Shown: positions 1 through 7,771 of the stretch, piece by piece
Layout: every line of letters starts with the position of its first letter
Position numbering within the stretch: the stretch's first letter is position 1
Source: Willaertia magna
Lineage: Eukaryota; Heterolobosea; Eutetramitea; Acrasida; Naegleriidae
NCBI GenBank assembly: GCA_902984215.1
Contig: CADWAF010001838.1
Location: 1 to 37,742 of the forward strand
DNA: 37,742 bases
Direction of reading: 5' to 3'
Made by a program: the position numbers and the translations under genes
Notes under the pieces: model-generated
Database searches by the model: none
What the model was told of the DNA's origin: nothing
Seen by the model: only the letters and a program-made list of their open reading frames with translations

Positions 1-424
1 CCGCGTCGCCAAACCAAGAAAATCAAACAAAGTAAGAAAATCATTACACTTGGACGATGAAATTTTGTGTTAATTTTGGCTGTTTCACTTTTTGAATGGA
101 TGGGAGATTAACCAGGAATATGGCAATCAACCCACTACTCTCCTTGAGAGTATGAACTGTGAGGAAAGAAACCGTTGAGGATTCTTATTTTCGTATGAGA
201 ATAGGTGATTTCCTTACTTACGTTATTTCTTATTTATTTATTGTGATTTTAAAATATTTAAAATTGCATTTCGTGTTATGGGATAGATCAAAAATTAACA
301 TTAACGTTTAGAAATTGATTGCAATAATTTAAACCTTCAGCTGCAAATTAAAACAATAAATTGCTGTTATCTTGGAATTTTAATAGTTACATAAAGAACT
401 GTTTATATTCTTTACATTAGTAGT
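1..424. other. Non-coding stretch at the window edge
   Basis: No convincing coding region is seen in these 424 bases. The stretch lies downstream of the minus-strand F-box/GTPase gene that ends at 425. Its left half is less AT-rich than its right half and contains two neat hairpins, described separately as a possible structured RNA. The right half (about 220-424) is ordinary AT-rich sequence that probably includes the 3' UTR of the neighbouring gene. Confidence 0.5.
136..214. ncRNA. Possible structured RNA element (two hairpins)
   Basis: Positions 136-142 pair perfectly with 146-152 (7 bp, 3-nt loop). A second, longer structure follows: 162-167 with 209-214 (6 bp), 171-173 with 204-206, and 181-188 with 195-202 (8 bp with one G-U pair and a 6-nt loop). 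There is no overlapping ORF. I do not recognise it as a tRNA, 5S rRNA or spliceosomal snRNA, and I see no convincing snoRNA boxes. It could be a small nuclear or nucleolar RNA, a 3'-UTR element, or chance. The strand is undetermined because both strands fold. Confidence 0.2.
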
Positions 425-1432
425 TTACAAAAATTTTATTTCTTGTGGTGAGGAAAAGAAATATTTTGCTAACGAACTATAAATTAAAATAGTTTCAACA
501 TTATAATTAGTTTTGGAACTCAATTCAATATAAGGAATTCCAATTCTTTTTGCTACAGTTTCTGCCTCTTTAATGCTTACTTCTCTTTCATTCTCTTTGT
601 CACATTTAGCTCCAATTAACAAGCCAAAAGCATTAACTGTTGGTAACACTTCAAAATCATAATTTAAAAGATCTAATGAATTTCTGTCACAAATATCAAA
701 AAAGAAAAGAAATATATGTGCTCCTCTATAATAAGCCGAATTAATACGATATGTATCCATACGTGCACAATCCCACACTTGCAACTTGAAAGCTCTTCTA
801 TTATTTTCTAATTCATTTTCTAATATCAATCTTTTAATTCCAAAATCAACTCCAATCGTTGGAAAATAATTTTCAACAAAAACATTAGAATGTAGTAATT
901 GTAAATAAGATGATTTACCAGTTTTTTTAGGACCAACTAGTAATAATTTCATAATTTCAAAATTAGAAAAAACGTTTTCTTCATTGTTGTTATTTACAAT
1001 AATTGGTTCTTCTTTTTTTTTATTTGAAAATAACTTTTGTAAAAATCCACCAATTCCACTTTTGTTAACGGCAACTGTTTCTTCTTTAATAATTATTTTT
1101 GGTTTTTGTTTCACATTGTAAAATAATAAATTATTTATCATTTCAGTATTTAATATTAATTTAAGAACGCCAACATTTTTTTGTGATTTATTTGACAATA
1201 CTTCTATCATTTCATTTGCAATTTTTGTTTTATTTAATTCTTTTGCAACATTTAATAAATATTTTTGAATATAATAAGAAAGTTTAATGGAGTGAATTTC
1301 ATTAAAATTATTTTTAATTAAATTATACCAATAACTTGAAAGTTTGGAAACAATAAATATTAAATCTAATTCATTGCAAAATGTTAAAATTTCTAAATGT
1401 AATTCAGATGGTAAAACATTTAATAGTGACAT
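425..1432 (-). CDS. F-box-like/Rab-type GTPase fusion protein, copy 1 (degenerate switch II)
   Basis: A 335-residue single-exon protein. The start is the ATG at 1430-1432, because the longer frame to 1486 begins with TTG. Residues about 5-40 (LPSELHLEILTF...) look like an F-box, which normally binds Skp1 in SCF ubiquitin ligases. Residues about 160-325 form a Ras/Rab-like G domain: P-loop GPKKTGKSS (167-175), Rab-type switch I PTIGVDF, an AKCD motif in place of NKxD, and SSKTN in place of ETSAK. The switch II DxxG motif reads DCAR, so its glycine is lost, and the catalytic Gln is absent. There is no C-terminal prenylation Cys. GTP hydrolysis is therefore doubtful. It is paralogous to the gene at 4816-5817, and the two flank the H3-tail gene. 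Confidence 0.8.
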   Translation of the reverse strand: MSLLNVLPSELHLEILTFCNELDLIFIVSKLSSYWYNLIKNNFNEIHSIKLSYYIQKYLLNVAKELNKTKIANEMIEVLSNKSQKNVGVLKLILNTEMINNLLFYNVKQKPKIIIKEETVAVNKSGIGGFLQKLFSNKKKEEPIIVNNNNEENVFSNFEIMKLLLVGPKKTGKSSYLQLLHSNVFVENYFPTIGVDFGIKRLILENELENNRRAFKLQVWDCARMDTYRINSAYYRGAHIFLFFFDICDRNSLDLLNYDFEVLPTVNAFGLLIGAKCDKENEREVSIKEAETVAKRIGIPYIELSSKTNYNVETILIYSSLAKYFFSSPQEIKFL

Positions 1433-1627
1433 TTTTTTCGGGGAATAAAAAATTATTTTGATTACAAAAATTCCACTTTTTAACAAAGAATCATAAATTC
1501 GTTTTATATTTACTTAAACCACCCCAATTTATTACTCAACCTGCATATTTTTTTATAAACAGTTATTTGTAATTTTATTAAAAATTCTATTATTATTTTT
1601 TATTGAGTTTTATTATAAATAAGAATT

Positions 1628-4600
1628 TTATTGGAAAAATGGTTGGTTTTGCATAAAGAGGTGTTGCGGAAAACCTTCGTATTGATACAATACCTTAGCT
1701 ACCAATGGATGCTGCTTTTCTAATAATTGCTTAACACTTCTTCCTTTGTTGTCACATTGCTCACCCAATAATGAAATACCTAAATCTTTAATTAAATAAT
1801 AAGCTAAATTTGCCTTAACACTTCCTAACTGACAACAAATATGTAAAAGTGTTTCACCATCATTATTTTTAGTATATAATAATTCTGGAGCTTTTTCAAT
1901 AATTTTTAAAATCAAACGATTTTCAATATTTAGATTCATACAAGATAATAATTGACAAATATTATTTCCTTCATGATTGATTGACAATAATTCTTCTGCT
2001 GTAAATACTTCAATTAATTCTAAAAATACAAATGCATTAAATCTGTGTAAATTTACTAATAATGGTAATTCTAATAAATTACGTAAAGCATCTAAACAAT
2101 AAACTGGACGTAATAAAATCTTCTTTAAAACTTCTTTACCATAATGTTGATATAAAACATAAAAGAAATATTCCAAAAAATTAGTATCACTAATTTTTAA
2201 AGATACATATTGAGCAATCTCATTAATAGTATCTTCCTTTTCTAAAGGTAACGCATCAATCAATGTTGGAAGAATTTCTAATGATGTTCCAGAATTACAT
2301 AATTGAAGAATTTCAATAATTTGATTTTCATAACTATATCCATATTTAACTAAATATAAATAAATATCAGAAGATATACCTTGTTTCATTCCATAAAATA
2401 TTCTACCATTTTGATATTCATTAGCTAAATAAATTAAATATTGAATTAAACATAATTGTTCTGGTTCTTCTAATGAAAGGGAATCAAATGAAAAGTTTTC
2501 AACTAAAAAGTAATTGTTTTTAATCCAATATTCTAATAACCACTTTTTCATTTTCAAATTCATTATACCATTATTACTCACGTTGTCATATAAAAAAGGT
2601 TGTTTAAGAATAATGTCAGTTACGCTATTGTTATTTAAATAAGTTTGAGTCAACCAGATCCAATCTTCTTTTCTAAGGTTATGTCCAAAAGTAAAATAGC
2701 AACCAATATTTCTTTTACCTTCAGTATTATTAACTGTGTAATGCACTTTATTTTCATTGGTTATTGGATTCCTTTCCACAAAAACATAAGAATCTGTCAC
2801 TACATTTGCACATGCATTTTGAAATACAGTATGCATATCAGTTTTCAAGACTTCTTCTAAATTATTTGGATATCCTTCATCAAATAATGGGAAAATATTA
2901 ATTCTTTCTAAATTTTCAAATAATTTCATTTGTGATGAGTTTACAATATTAGAAATGAAACTAAAATTACTGTTATTCATAAAAATTAAATTCACTTCCT
3001 TTACACTTGGTAAAGTATTTGTTAAGGTTGTTGTCGCAACAAATGCATTGTAAGAGTTTTCTTGATAGTTTAAAAAGGTTATTGTAGTTAAATTCTTTAA
3101 ACAACCAAATAATAATTTTAAATCTTCCTTTAAAGTATAATTATTGAACATTAAACAATCAAATTGTAAACTTTTAATGGTTTGGTTATTACCAATATAT
3201 TCAACTAATTCTGATCTAAATGTCATATTAACTGGATAAGAATAAGCATTGTTATTAAATAATTGATTTGCAGGGAAAGTGTTTGAATAATGTGTATAAC
3301 GTTGTTCTTCTACGATTTCTTCTGGTTCTTCCAATAATGTTGGTTTACGTAAACCCTTTTCCTTGTCAACAGTACTATTTGTTTTTTCTTCTTTAATACT
3401 TTTAGATAATTCTTGTTCTAATTGTTGTAAATCATTTTCAGATAATTCAAAAATATCTACAGAAGAATCAATTACTTTCTTTTCCTGAACAGGTAGTTCA
3501 TTATTATTCATTTTCATTTCTACATCATTATCTAAAGCTTCAGAAGAAGAAGATTGTACAGTTGAAGAAGAAGTTGTTGAGGCAAAAGGAATAGGTGTTA
3601 AATTTGTTGTAGATCCAAATAGAGTACCACCAAAATTAGAAATGGTAGGGGTAAATAGGTGTTGTTGGTTTAGTTGTTGAAGTACAACTTCACCAGATGT
3701 TGGATTTAATGGTTCTTTATAATCTTCAAACTTTTCATCATAAAAGGTAATGTGATCTAGTTGTAAAATATTTTCAATTAAAATATCTTCACGTTTTTCT
3801 ATTGACATCATTTCATTAAGTTCAAAATTATTAATTTTTGATTTTTCCTTAAAATCTTTGTAAAGTCTTTGTAATCTTAATAATGTAACTAAATCCCACA
3901 AATTACACTTTTGTCTGTCCATTGATTTTGGATTATATCTCATTTCACGAGCATTTATCAATGCACTTTTATTCAAAATAAAATTTAAATCTAAATGTTC
4001 TAAATTTAAAATCTTTAACTTCATTCTTCTGTTAAATTCTTTATTTATAATTCTCATTTTATGAAAAGTTAATAGTGGTGTGTCAATTGTCATTTTACAT
4101 TCTTCTTTAACACTTTTTGGTTCTAATAAACATTTTGCACCATCTAATATTTTTTGTTTCTTAATTTCTTGAATATTTTCTAAATCTTCTTTAGTGGTAC
4201 CTTTACCCATAAAAGAAGGAATATAACTAAGAGTTTGGATTATATTTCTTTCTACGTTAAATTTAGTAGTTAATGCGTAAGTATTGGAATAAGTTGGAAT
4301 AAAACTGATAATTTCATATTTTAAATCTAAAGTTAAATCTTGTAAATACTTTACAATGGTATTTTCATTTATTTTTTCTAAATCTTCTTTCTGTTTCTTT
4401 TTCTGATCTTGTGAAATCCAAACCTTAACTAAAGATTCATCATTTTTATAACGATTTACAAGATCTTTATTATTTGTAAATTCACTTTGTTGTTTCAATA
4501 ATCTTTTTCTTTCATGGTATTCTGTTAAAATTTCTTTAATTTTTGATTGTTGTGTAAATGTGTGAGTTCTTCTTACACCAAATTTACTTGCTAATTGTTT

Positions 4601-4654
4601 CCTTGGAGCTTTCCCTCCGGTTGATTTTCTTGCTGTTTGCTTTGTTCTTGCCAT
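1628..4654 (-). CDS. Histone H3 tail fused to an F-box-like/ankyrin-like protein, 1008 aa
   Basis: An intact single ORF with an ATG at 4652-4654. After Met, residues 2-22 are identical to residues 1-21 of histone H3. The next two are Ser (for Thr22) and Lys (K23). The tail therefore keeps R2, T3, K4, R8, K9, S10, T11, K14, R17, K18 and K23. From residue 25 the similarity stops and there is no histone fold. What follows is a charged helical region (35-95), an F-box-like segment (about 103-145, DLTLDLKYEIISFIP), an FG-containing low-complexity patch (about 333-375), acidic and Ser-rich linkers, and a long Leu-rich helical C-terminus with ankyrin-like repeats at about 930-993 (NDGETLLHICCQLG). 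The function is unknown. The tail could be modified by, or bind, histone enzymes and readers, but this is inference. Confidence 0.85.
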   Translation of the reverse strand: MARTKQTARKSTGGKAPRKQLASKFGVRRTHTFTQQSKIKEILTEYHERKRLLKQQSEFTNNKDLVNRYKNDESLVKVWISQDQKKKQKEDLEKINENTIVKYLQDLTLDLKYEIISFIPTYSNTYALTTKFNVERNIIQTLSYIPSFMGKGTTKEDLENIQEIKKQKILDGAKCLLEPKSVKEECKMTIDTPLLTFHKMRIINKEFNRRMKLKILNLEHLDLNFILNKSALINAREMRYNPKSMDRQKCNLWDLVTLLRLQRLYKDFKEKSKINNFELNEMMSIEKREDILIENILQLDHITFYDEKFEDYKEPLNPTSGEVVLQQLNQQHLFTPTISNFGGTLFGSTTNLTPIPFASTTSSSTVQSSSSEALDNDVEMKMNNNELPVQEKKVIDSSVDIFELSENDLQQLEQELSKSIKEEKTNSTVDKEKGLRKPTLLEEPEEIVEEQRYTHYSNTFPANQLFNNNAYSYPVNMTFRSELVEYIGNNQTIKSLQFDCLMFNNYTLKEDLKLLFGCLKNLTTITFLNYQENSYNAFVATTTLTNTLPSVKEVNLIFMNNSNFSFISNIVNSSQMKLFENLERINIFPLFDEGYPNNLEEVLKTDMHTVFQNACANVVTDSYVFVERNPITNENKVHYTVNNTEGKRNIGCYFTFGHNLRKEDWIWLTQTYLNNNSVTDIILKQPFLYDNVSNNGIMNLKMKKWLLEYWIKNNYFLVENFSFDSLSLEEPEQLCLIQYLIYLANEYQNGRIFYGMKQGISSDIYLYLVKYGYSYENQIIEILQLCNSGTSLEILPTLIDALPLEKEDTINEIAQYVSLKISDTNFLEYFFYVLYQHYGKEVLKKILLRPVYCLDALRNLLELPLLVNLHRFNAFVFLELIEVFTAEELLSINHEGNNICQLLSCMNLNIENRLILKIIEKAPELLYTKNNDGETLLHICCQLGSVKANLAYYLIKDLGISLLGEQCDNKGRSVKQLLEKQHPLVAKVLYQYEGFPQHLFMQNQPFFQ

Positions 4655-4815
4655 TGTTGTGTATGTAAAGACAATATTTTTTTAATTTTAAATAACTTTT
4701 AAAGAGAAATTAATGTGTGTTACCACAAAATTCTGGAAAGGAGTGGAACGGCAATTGGTATTCGTCCATTCCTGTAACAATGAAAAAGAAAAATTATTTA
4801 ATCTACATTAATGGC

Positions 4816-5817
4816 TTATAAAAACTTTATTTCATGAGGCGAGGAAAAGAAATATTTTGCTAATAAACTATAAATTAAAAGAGTTTCAACATTACAATTA
4901 GTTTTGGAACTCAATTCAATATAAGGAATTCCAATTCTTTTAGCTACAGTTTCTGCCTCTTTAATGCTTACTTCTCTTTCATTCTCTTTGTCACATTTAG
5001 CTCCAACTAATACACTAAAAGCATTAACTTCTGATAATATTTGAAAATCTTTATTTTCAAAGAAACTTTCTATTAGAGTTAATGAATCTCTGTCAGAAAT
5101 ATCAAAAAAGTAAAGAATTATATTTGCACCTTTATAATAACCTGAATTACAATAAAACTTATCTGTACCCGCATAGTCCCACACTTGCAACTTGTAAGCT
5201 CTCTTATTATTTTCCAATTCGTTTTCTAATATCAATCTTTTAATTGTAAAATCAACTCCAATTGTTGAAACATAATTTTCAACAAAAACATTAGAATGTA
5301 GTAATTGTAAATAAGATGATTTACCTGATTTTTTACCACCTAATAATAATAATTTTACAATTTCAAAATTAGAAAAGGTATCTTCTTTGTTAATTTCTTC
5401 CTTTTTCTTTGAGAATATTTTTTGTAAAAATCCACCAAATCCACTACTAGCACTTTTTTCTTCCTTAGTAATTATTTGCGATTTTTGTTTTAAATTGTAA
5501 AATAATAAATTATTTATCATTTCAGTATTTAATAACAATTTTATTACGTTGACACTATGTGATTTATTTGACAATACTTCTATCATTTCATTTGCAATTT
5601 TTGTTTTGTTTAATTCTTTTGCGACATTTAATAAATATTTTTGAATATAATAAGAAAGTTTAATGGTGTAAATTTCATTAAAATTATTTTTAATTAAATT
5701 ATACCAATAACTTGAAAGTTTGGAAACAATAAATATTAAATCTAATTCATTGCAAAATGTTAAAATTTCTAAATGTAATTCAGATGGTAAAACATCCAAC
5801 AAAGAACAAGATGACAT
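4816..5817 (-). CDS. F-box-like/Rab-type GTPase fusion protein, copy 2
   Basis: A 333-residue paralogue of the 425-1432 protein. The start is the ATG at 5815-5817, because the longer frame begins with GTG. The F-box-like N-terminus (LPSELHLEILTF...) is nearly identical to copy 1. The G domain has P-loop GGKKSGKSS, Rab-type switch I STIGVDF, switch II WDYAGTDKF (glycine kept, but the usual Gln is Thr), AKCD and SSKTN. There is no C-terminal Cys for prenylation, so it is probably not membrane-attached like normal Rabs. The linker holds a Lys-rich stretch (about residues 125-145). F-box plus Rab in one chain is unusual. A GTP-controlled ubiquitin-ligase adaptor is one reading, but this is inferred only from architecture. 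Confidence 0.82.
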   Translation of the reverse strand: MSSCSLLDVLPSELHLEILTFCNELDLIFIVSKLSSYWYNLIKNNFNEIYTIKLSYYIQKYLLNVAKELNKTKIANEMIEVLSNKSHSVNVIKLLLNTEMINNLLFYNLKQKSQIITKEEKSASSGFGGFLQKIFSKKKEEINKEDTFSNFEIVKLLLLGGKKSGKSSYLQLLHSNVFVENYVSTIGVDFTIKRLILENELENNKRAYKLQVWDYAGTDKFYCNSGYYKGANIILYFFDISDRDSLTLIESFFENKDFQILSEVNAFSVLVGAKCDKENEREVSIKEAETVAKRIGIPYIELSSKTNCNVETLLIYSLLAKYFFSSPHEIKFL

Positions 5818-6061
5818 TTTTTTGTAACTTGCCACGAACTCTAATTGATTTCATATTCTTTAGTATTAGACAAACAGTTGAAGACAAACACAAACAACAG
5901 TATATTCTATCTTGAGTGTGATTTTCCTCACCAAAGAATTCCTTTGCTTCACTTTTGTTGGGGGCTTGGGATGGAATGCACAACCAAGAAATTCTCTTCC
6001 ACCAATTCCTCTCTTTTTATTGGCGCCAATAAAAATCAAAGAAAAAGATCAAAAAAAAAAG
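5818..6061. promoter_or_regulatory. Shared upstream region of divergent genes
   Basis: This 244-bp gap separates the minus-strand F-box/GTPase gene from the plus-strand FG/BTB gene, so it must hold both 5' UTRs and both promoters. It ends in an A-rich run just before the ATG at 6062, as at several other starts in this window. I see no specific operator or TATA motif that I would defend. The plus-strand frame stays open upstream to 5912 but has no in-frame ATG there. Confidence 0.4.
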
Positions 6062-7717
6062 ATGCCTCCTTTCGCTGGACAACAATCAGCAAGCACCAAC
6101 AATAATCAGAACCCTAATACCGGCTTTGGTTTTGGATTTGGATCTAACAACAACAATAATAATAACCATACTGCCAATAATAACAACAATGCAACCAATT
6201 CTTTTAACTTAGGTTTTGGAACTTCTGGCAGTTTATTCGGAACGACCGCCGGCGGTACAAATGCTTTCACAACAACCACAACTTCAACTGGCTTTAATTT
6301 CGGTTATCCTACTACAACTACTAATAATAATCAAACAAACAATACAGGTTTTGGTATTGTTCACACCACTAATAACAATATCGCAAATAATAATAGTAAT
6401 ACATTCAATTTTAATGACAACAATGATGAAAGTACATTTCCACAATTTCATGCAATTTCTTATACTGAAGCAAATAATAATCAAGCAATTCATTATCAAT
6501 GTATTACAGCTAATAGTAAATATAAAGATTCATCTCTAGAAGAATATAGATATCAATATTATTTAAAGAATAATTTAATTAAAGATTTTACAAAAAGTAC
6601 AAATAATTGTTGCTCAAAGAATGAATTTATTTATTCTTTTCATTTTTTTAAAGATTTAAATTTATTTAATTCAATTTTAAGTAAACAATTTGATAATGAA
6701 AGATATAGTGATTTTATTATTAGATTTTATTATTCAAATAATAATACAGATGAAAATGTAGAGATTCCACCACCAATTTATACACATAAATCTATAATTA
6801 CTTATTTTAGTCAAGTATTTAAAACAATGTTACAAAATGTTACAATGATTGAGTCAACTAATAATGAAATTTTAATTGATTTAAATGAAGATGATTATGA
6901 TGTATTTTATTCAATGATTAAATCTTTTTATTTTAAAGATGTCATTAATTGTTGTAAAAATCCTTCAAAAGGTGTAACATCAAATTATTTATTTAATTTA
7001 TTATTAATGTATGATAAATATGGTTGTGATGAATTAAAATTACCACTTGTAGATTATTTTATGCCTTTAGAAGAATGTTTTTTAAAACCAATTTTAGAAA
7101 ATTCATATTTATTTTTAAATGAAAATAAACATTTAAAGAGATTACTATTTAATTTATTTGATAGGTTAATGTTAAATTTAGATGAAAAATTATGGAATTA
7201 TATTACTTCAAATGGTTTATTAGATAGTATTACCGTAGATATTTTAGTTCCATATTTAGAAGAGAAATTAGTTCCAAATGCATTCCCAATTAAATATGAA
7301 AGTTTACTTACTTCATTAAGACGTTTTTCATTTAAATCATTACAAGAAGGAACTGAATTGTGTACTTCATTTAACTGTGTGATGACACAATTATTAGATA
7401 AAGTATTAAATACAAATTATCAAACAAACGTTGAAACTACATTATTTACAAATTTAAATGAATTTATTTTATTATTGCCATTAGCGAGTGACGTAAAGAT
7501 TTATTATTTAACTCAAACAAATAATCTTTGTATTAGAATTTTGAATCAAGTTAAAGGTTGTGCAGCATCCCCTTGGGGAAATCCAAACCCTCAAACAGGG
7601 TTCGTTTTTGGACCTACTCCACCTGCACCTTTTAATACAACAACTGCAATTCCACCTACATTTGGTGCAACCGGGGGTTTTGGTGGTTTTCAAGCCACTC
7701 ATTCAAGTAATTTCTAA
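6062..7717 (+). CDS. BTB-domain protein with nucleoporin-like FG repeats
   Basis: A 551-residue single-exon protein starting at the first in-frame ATG. Residues 1-125 are Asn/Thr-rich with FG motifs (GFGFGFG, LGFGTSGSLFG, GFNFG, GFGIV). Another FG patch closes the protein (about 510-551, GFVFG, FGATGGFGGF). The middle (about 205-335) looks like a BTB/POZ domain: a YSDFIIRFYY strand, a PIYTHKSIITYFSQVF hinge helix and a later Asp-rich segment. Helical BACK-like sequence follows. BTB domains commonly mediate dimerisation or Cul3 binding. FG repeats are typical of nuclear pore proteins and their interactors. Nuclear-pore association is inference. Its neighbour at 1628-4654 also carries a small FG patch. 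Confidence 0.8.
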   Translation: MPPFAGQQSASTNNNQNPNTGFGFGFGSNNNNNNNHTANNNNNATNSFNLGFGTSGSLFGTTAGGTNAFTTTTTSTGFNFGYPTTTTNNNQTNNTGFGIVHTTNNNIANNNSNTFNFNDNNDESTFPQFHAISYTEANNNQAIHYQCITANSKYKDSSLEEYRYQYYLKNNLIKDFTKSTNNCCSKNEFIYSFHFFKDLNLFNSILSKQFDNERYSDFIIRFYYSNNNTDENVEIPPPIYTHKSIITYFSQVFKTMLQNVTMIESTNNEILIDLNEDDYDVFYSMIKSFYFKDVINCCKNPSKGVTSNYLFNLLLMYDKYGCDELKLPLVDYFMPLEECFLKPILENSYLFLNENKHLKRLLFNLFDRLMLNLDEKLWNYITSNGLLDSITVDILVPYLEEKLVPNAFPIKYESLLTSLRRFSFKSLQEGTELCTSFNCVMTQLLDKVLNTNYQTNVETTLFTNLNEFILLLPLASDVKIYYLTQTNNLCIRILNQVKGCAASPWGNPNPQTGFVFGPTPPAPFNTTTAIPPTFGATGGFGGFQATHSSNF

Positions 7718-7771
7718 TGTTTAGAGTACACTATATTTTGTAAAAATGCTTAATTAAAATTGTTATTTATT

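Noticed and set aside
4580..4654. A truncated or pseudogenised histone H3 gene overlapping another gene
   Set aside because: The reading frame is continuous from the H3-like tail into 980 more residues without a stop. There is no trace of the H3 fold downstream, so a fusion or mimic fits better than a relic.
5912..6061. N-terminal extension of the FG/BTB protein
   Set aside because: The upstream frame is open but lacks an ATG (it begins at TTG). The A-rich leader directly precedes the ATG at 6062, as at other starts here.
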